Shown: one piece after another, positions 60,682 through 64,000 of the stretch
Layout of the letters: each line of letters starts with the position of its first letter
Numbering within the stretch: position 1 is the stretch's first letter
Assembly: GCA_963678085.1 (NCBI GenBank)
Contig: OY782680.1
Location: 1,054,001 to 1,118,000 of the forward strand
Origin: Aliishimia sp963678085
GTDB taxonomy: Bacteria; Pseudomonadota; Alphaproteobacteria; Rhodobacterales; Rhodobacteraceae
Direction: 5' to 3'
DNA length: 64,000 bases
The notes under the pieces: model-generated
Database searches by the model: none
Seen by the model: only the letters and a program-made list of their open reading frames with translations
Told to the model about the DNA's origin: nothing
Position numbers and translations under genes: made by a program

Positions 60682-62106
60682 ATGGCCAATGCAAAAGGCA
60701 AAATCACGCAGATCATCGGGGCCGTCTGTGACGTGCAGTTTGATGACCATCTGCCGGAAATTCTGAACGCTCTGGAAACAGAGAATAATGGCAACCGTCT
60801 TGTGCTCGAAGTGGCGCAGCACTTGGGCGAAAGCACTGTGCGCTGCATCGCGATGGACTCCACCGAGGGTCTCGTGCGTGGCCAAGAAGTGAGCGACACA
60901 GGCAATGCGATCATGGTTCCGGTGGGCACAGCCACTCTGGGCCGCATCGTGAATGTGACCGGCCAGCCTATCGATGAAAAAGGCCCGATTGAGGCAGACG
61001 AGTATCGTCCAATTCACGCCGAGGCCCCTGACTTTGCGGATCAATCTACCGAAGCCGAAGTTCTTGTGACCGGCATCAAAGTGATCGACCTGCTGGCACC
61101 TTATGCGAAGGGTGGTAAAATCGGCCTCTTCGGCGGTGCGGGTGTTGGTAAAACGGTTCTTATTCAGGAGCTGATCAACAACATCGCGAAAGTGCACTCT
61201 GGTCTGTCCGTGTTCGCGGGTGTGGGCGAGCGGACCCGTGAAGGGAACGACCTTTACCACGAGATGATCGAATCCGGCGTTCTGACGCCAGACAATCTGC
61301 CCGACTCCAAGATCGCGCTGTGCTTCGGCCAGATGAACGAGCCTCCAGGAGCCCGTGCACGGATCGCTCTGACCGGTCTGACACTTGCGGAACAGTTCCG
61401 TGATGCGACCGGAACCGATGTTCTGTTCTTTGTGGATAACATCTTCCGCTTCACGCAAGCGGGTTCGGAAATGTCTGCTCTCTTGGGCCGGATCCCTTCT
61501 GCTGTGGGCTATCAGCCAACGCTGGCAACAGACATGGGCGCGATGCAGGAACGCATCACCTCTACCAAGAATGGCTCGATCACGTCGATCCAAGCGGTTT
61601 ACGTGCCTGCGGATGACTTGACCGACCCGGCCCCTGCGACAACCTTTGCGCACCTTGATGCGACAACGGTTCTGAACCGGGCGATTTCGGAGCTGGGGAT
61701 TTACCCGGCTGTGGACCCGCTCGATTCAACATCGCGCCTGATGGATCCGCTCGTGGTTGGACAAGAGCACTACGAAGTTGCCCGTGACGTGCAGGGGATC
61801 TTGCAGCGTTATAAGTCTTTGCAGGACATCATCGCGATCCTGGGCATGGACGAGCTGTCCGAAGAGGATAAGCTGACCGTTGCCCGTGCACGGAAAATCC
61901 AGCGCTTCCTGTCTCAGCCATTTGACGTTGCGAAGGTCTTCACCGGCTCTGACGGTGTTCAGGTGCCGCTGGAAGACACGATCAAATCCTTCAAAGCGGT
62001 TGTGGCCGGCGAATATGACCACCTGCCCGAAGGTGCCTTCTACATGGTGGGCGGCATCGATGATGTGATCGCGAAAGCGGAGAAAATGGCAGCGGAAGCA
62101 GCCTAA
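60682..62106 (+). CDS. atpD: F1 ATP synthase beta subunit
   Basis: A 474-residue catalytic subunit. Walker A GGAGVGKT and the catalytic glutamate region GVGERTREGNDLYHEM are intact. The frame is open from 60631, but the family start MANAKGKITQIIGAVCDVQF is at ATG 60682. 19 bases after atpG. Confidence 0.98.
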   Translation: MANAKGKITQIIGAVCDVQFDDHLPEILNALETENNGNRLVLEVAQHLGESTVRCIAMDSTEGLVRGQEVSDTGNAIMVPVGTATLGRIVNVTGQPIDEKGPIEADEYRPIHAEAPDFADQSTEAEVLVTGIKVIDLLAPYAKGGKIGLFGGAGVGKTVLIQELINNIAKVHSGLSVFAGVGERTREGNDLYHEMIESGVLTPDNLPDSKIALCFGQMNEPPGARARIALTGLTLAEQFRDATGTDVLFFVDNIFRFTQAGSEMSALLGRIPSAVGYQPTLATDMGAMQERITSTKNGSITSIQAVYVPADDLTDPAPATTFAHLDATTVLNRAISELGIYPAVDPLDSTSRLMDPLVVGQEHYEVARDVQGILQRYKSLQDIIAILGMDELSEEDKLTVARARKIQRFLSQPFDVAKVFTGSDGVQVPLEDTIKSFKAVVAGEYDHLPEGAFYMVGGIDDVIAKAEKMAAEAA

Positions 62107-62163
62107 GGGTGCATGGCGCGCGGGGGGCGAGCCTTGCGCGCTAGCTGATCAAAGGAGATAGAT

Positions 62164-62547
62164 ATGCAATTTGATCTGGTAAGCCCGGAACGGCGCTTAG
62201 CCTCAATGGAGGCGGTATCGGTGGTTATCCCCGGTGCCGAAGGCGATATGACGGTCATGGCCGATCATGCCCCAACCATCTCCACCCTGCGCCCTGGTAT
62301 CCTGAAGGTCGAAGGCGCTGAGGCCGCAGAATACGTTGTGACAGGCGGTTTCGCAGAAATCAGCGCGAGCGGTGTCTCTGTGCTGGCGGAAATGGCCGTG
62401 GCCAAAGGCGAAGTGCAGGCCGAGGTGCTAACAGACATCATCGACGCAGCCCGCGAAGCAGCCCTAGCCGGGACAGGCGCGGACAAGGACGCAACCGACA
62501 AATATGTCGCTGACCTGGAAGCTCTGAAAGCGGCTGCTGGCCTTTAA
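62164..62547 (+). CDS. atpC: F1 ATP synthase epsilon subunit
   Basis: A 127-residue epsilon subunit: MQFDLVSPERRLASMEAVSV, then the LRPGILKVEG and TGGFAEISASGVSVLAEMAV blocks of the beta-sandwich, and a short helical end, which completes the operon. A good AAAGGAGA site precedes ATG 62164. A terminator follows. Confidence 0.97.
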   Translation: MQFDLVSPERRLASMEAVSVVIPGAEGDMTVMADHAPTISTLRPGILKVEGAEAAEYVVTGGFAEISASGVSVLAEMAVAKGEVQAEVLTDIIDAAREAALAGTGADKDATDKYVADLEALKAAAGL

Positions 62548-62569
62548 GCCAAGCCAAGATTGAGAATAG

Positions 62570-62600
62570 GGGCGCGGGGATTACGACCTCCGCGCCCTTT
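62570..62600 (+). terminator. Terminator of the atp operon
   Basis: GGGCGCGG (62570-62577) pairs with CCGCGCCC (62590-62597) around a 12-base loop, followed by TTT. It lies 23 bases after the atpC stop. Confidence 0.8.
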
Positions 62601-62736
62601 GTGTTTGTTCGGGGCTTCAGTAGAGCATCAGCTCCGTTCAAAGTTCAGTCCGGCGGGTAGCGTGGCAAAAGAGGCGAGCAACCTAAACTGTGTCACTCAA
62701 CTTGCCATGAAGAGATTACAATGCTTTTTCGCAATA

Positions 62737-63264
62737 CTATGGCAGGGAAATTGCTAGAATTGCGAGTGTTAAGGGAAATGCCAAGAACCATCCAAAGAAG
62801 TAGAAAGCGCCAAAAGCCTGAAAGCTCTTTATCGAGGGTTTGAGGGCTAAGAGTTCTGCTTTGATGGTGTCAAGCTTATCTGAACGATTTTTTTCTGGTT
62901 CTGTGCCAAGGTCTCGTGATGTTCGCAAGACGTCGATACTCTCTAGTGCTTTGTCTAGTTTGGTTAGGAGGGCCGACCCCGCGCCAATGCGGGCTATTCC
63001 GTTTACTTTTTCCTTGGAATTCCAGCCTTTTAAGGACTGGTAGTCGCCATACCAGTGAACGATGTGGTTGATAGCTTGAAATCCTACAACCCAGAATATC
63101 GAACCTGAAACAGCTGTTTGGCTAATGGTTACTCCGACGAGCTCAAGGTCAGAAGGAAGTACAGCATAGTGTTTCGCAAGTACGACCACAAACGCTGTGG
63201 CCATCAATGCTCGTGCTGATCTTTGTGTTGACAACGAAACCAGTTCTTTTCCTTGAAGGTTCAT
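62737..63264 (-). CDS. Uncharacterised membrane protein, AT-richer than its surroundings
   Basis: A 175-residue protein with about three hydrophobic segments (ALMATAFVVVLAKHYAVL, AVSGSIFWVVGFQAINHIVH, AFYFFGWFLAFPLTLAILAI) and a charged helical stretch between (DKALESIDVLRTSRDLGTEP). Codon use (TTT, AAG, TCT) and base content differ from the atp genes, suggesting acquisition. No family is recognised. Confidence 0.65.
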   Translation of the reverse strand: MNLQGKELVSLSTQRSARALMATAFVVVLAKHYAVLPSDLELVGVTISQTAVSGSIFWVVGFQAINHIVHWYGDYQSLKGWNSKEKVNGIARIGAGSALLTKLDKALESIDVLRTSRDLGTEPEKNRSDKLDTIKAELLALKPSIKSFQAFGAFYFFGWFLAFPLTLAILAISLP

Positions 63265-63386
63265 ATCCTATTCTCCTAGCCGATGGCCGTCGATCTATTT
63301 GCGACGGCAAGGTGTTTGAAAATTCGCCACGATGTACAGTCACGTACCAGCAAAATCGCCCGAGCTAGGAATGAGTTCAAGGACTT

Positions 63387-63409
63387 TGCAAAGGGCGTGG
63401 CCCTTTGCA
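63387..63409. repeat. Perfect 10-bp hairpin near the LprI-like gene end
   Basis: TGCAAAGGGC, loop GTG, GCCCTTTGCA. It lies 41 bases beyond the stop of the minus-strand gene at 63450, so it may end its transcript, but no U-run follows. A second GGGGCTCGGCCC-type stem lies at 63419-63430. Confidence 0.55.
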
Positions 63410-63449
63410 TCCCTATGTGGGGCTCGGCCCTAAGGCTCCGCATCCCGCT

Positions 63450-63860
63450 TTAGTTTACCTCGCCAAACATACGCAGGTCTTCGGCGCGTTGGCGGGTCAG
63501 GCGCTCTGCGCATGTCGAATAGAGCAGGGGCTGCATCGTGCCGCCGCGCGCTAGGGTGCTTTCTGCTTCGCAGGCCGCATCGCGGAACTTGATCCAGGCG
63601 CGCTGTGCATCGCGCAACAGCACCTCATTTGTCGGGTCCAGATCGGGCGTATAGCTGTCCATCTGGCGCGCCATGTCCCGCGCAATCTCGTAGGCGAGGT
63701 TCAGATCCTCGTCGGCGGCTTCAAAGGCTTGCGCGGCGCAGAGGTTCATTTCCACCTGGGTCATTGGGTTTTCGCAATCCACCTCTTGTGCCTGGGTAGG
63801 GGCGGATAGGACTATTAATGCGGCTGCGGATAGTGCGAATAGCTTTAGATTGTGGGTCAT
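63450..63860 (-). CDS. LprI/DUF1311-family secreted protein
   Basis: A 136-residue protein with a signal peptide (LFALSAAALIVLSAPTQAQE) and four cysteines. The family pattern C-(x)n-MTQVEMNLCAAQAFEAAD, then DAQRAWIKFRDAACEAE and YSTCAERLTRQRAEDL, is DUF1311/LprI, whose better-known members inhibit lysozyme. This is inferred from family only. It is a single gene; the 140 bases to the window end hold nothing recognisable. Confidence 0.9.
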   Translation of the reverse strand: MTHNLKLFALSAAALIVLSAPTQAQEVDCENPMTQVEMNLCAAQAFEAADEDLNLAYEIARDMARQMDSYTPDLDPTNEVLLRDAQRAWIKFRDAACEAESTLARGGTMQPLLYSTCAERLTRQRAEDLRMFGEVN

Positions 63861-64000
63861 GGGTTCACGCTTGTAGTCATGTGGCTATACCGACAACCCT
63901 TGCATGCCTTGCCTTAGAAGTGAACTCGCCCCGCCCGACGCCTTATATTTGGAGCGCACCGAAAACGCGATCCCAAAACTATTTTGCGCATCTTCGGGCG

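Noticed and set aside
60637..61653. 338-codon minus-strand open frame
   Set aside because: Antisense to atpD.
1..64000. CRISPR arrays, prophage, insertion sequences, tRNA or rRNA genes
   Set aside because: No spaced direct repeats, transposase, integrase or phage structural motifs were seen, and no tRNA- or rRNA-like sequence was noticed in the intergenic regions. This was done by eye, so a short RNA could be missed.

Overview
The window reads as a chromosomal segment of an alphaproteobacterium of the family Rhodobacteraceae (Roseobacter-type). The evidence is a ScfR/PccR-type regulator beside propionyl-CoA carboxylase genes, a fused 706-residue methylmalonyl-CoA mutase, an aglEFGAK alpha-glucoside locus, an F1-only atpHAGDC operon, several small families I associate with this group (DUF6497, DUF2125, DUF4174, DUF2259), and GC-rich codon use. 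This assignment rests on recognition of protein families, not on a search. I found no rRNA, tRNA, prophage, insertion sequence or CRISPR array.

Layout. 1-7 kb: a truncated EamA exporter, an SLC13-type anion transporter with two RCK-C domains, a DKNYY-like protein, a yebC gene broken by a single-base frameshift, an Ala/Ser-rich 569-residue protein and a LysE-type exporter. 7-11.4 kb: an EamA transporter followed by betB, a tiny membrane protein and betA, the last three with overlapping ends (choline to glycine betaine). 11.7-24.4 kb: the propionyl-CoA to succinyl-CoA locus. It holds the regulator pccR, an MFS exporter, pccB, three small genes with an internal terminator, pccA, two membrane proteins, a secreted DUF4174 protein, a 306-residue unknown and methylmalonyl-CoA mutase. 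Between the MFS gene and pccB lie TTTGCAAA-type repeats that probably bind PccR.

24.4-31.7 kb: nhaA, a VOC protein, a GNAT acetyltransferase, a TerB-DnaJ protein, 3-mercaptopyruvate sulfurtransferase, an aromatic/aspartate aminotransferase and quinone-linked D-lactate dehydrogenase. 31.8-40.5 kb: aglE, aglF, aglG, aglA, aglK (ABC importer plus GH13 alpha-glucosidase), a DUF2259 protein and a convergent GH1 beta-glucosidase. No LacI-type aglR is present. 40.5-43.6 kb: a YeeE/YedE (thiosulfate-type) transporter with a small secreted two-cysteine protein, a 645-base non-coding stretch, and a DUF2125 protein. 43.7-48.1 kb: chaC, then a MotA/ExbB-like channel protein and an 826-residue MotB/OmpA-like protein with about 640 residues of predicted coiled coil.

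48.1-57.4 kb: a methyltransferase, two co-transcribed unknowns, an M23 peptidase overlapping clpA, gloB, another methyltransferase and edd (no adjacent eda). 57.6-62.6 kb: atpHAGDC with a clear terminator. 62.7-64 kb: an AT-richer membrane protein and an LprI-like secreted protein.

Four intergenic repeat families are visible. Two of them stand in inverted orientation on either side of gene cassettes: betBA with its transporter, and the sulfurtransferase-aminotransferase pair. The most interesting uncharacterised item is the MotA/MotB-like pair with the giant periplasmic coiled coil. Next are the small-gene island inside the pcc locus and the PccR-type operator cluster.
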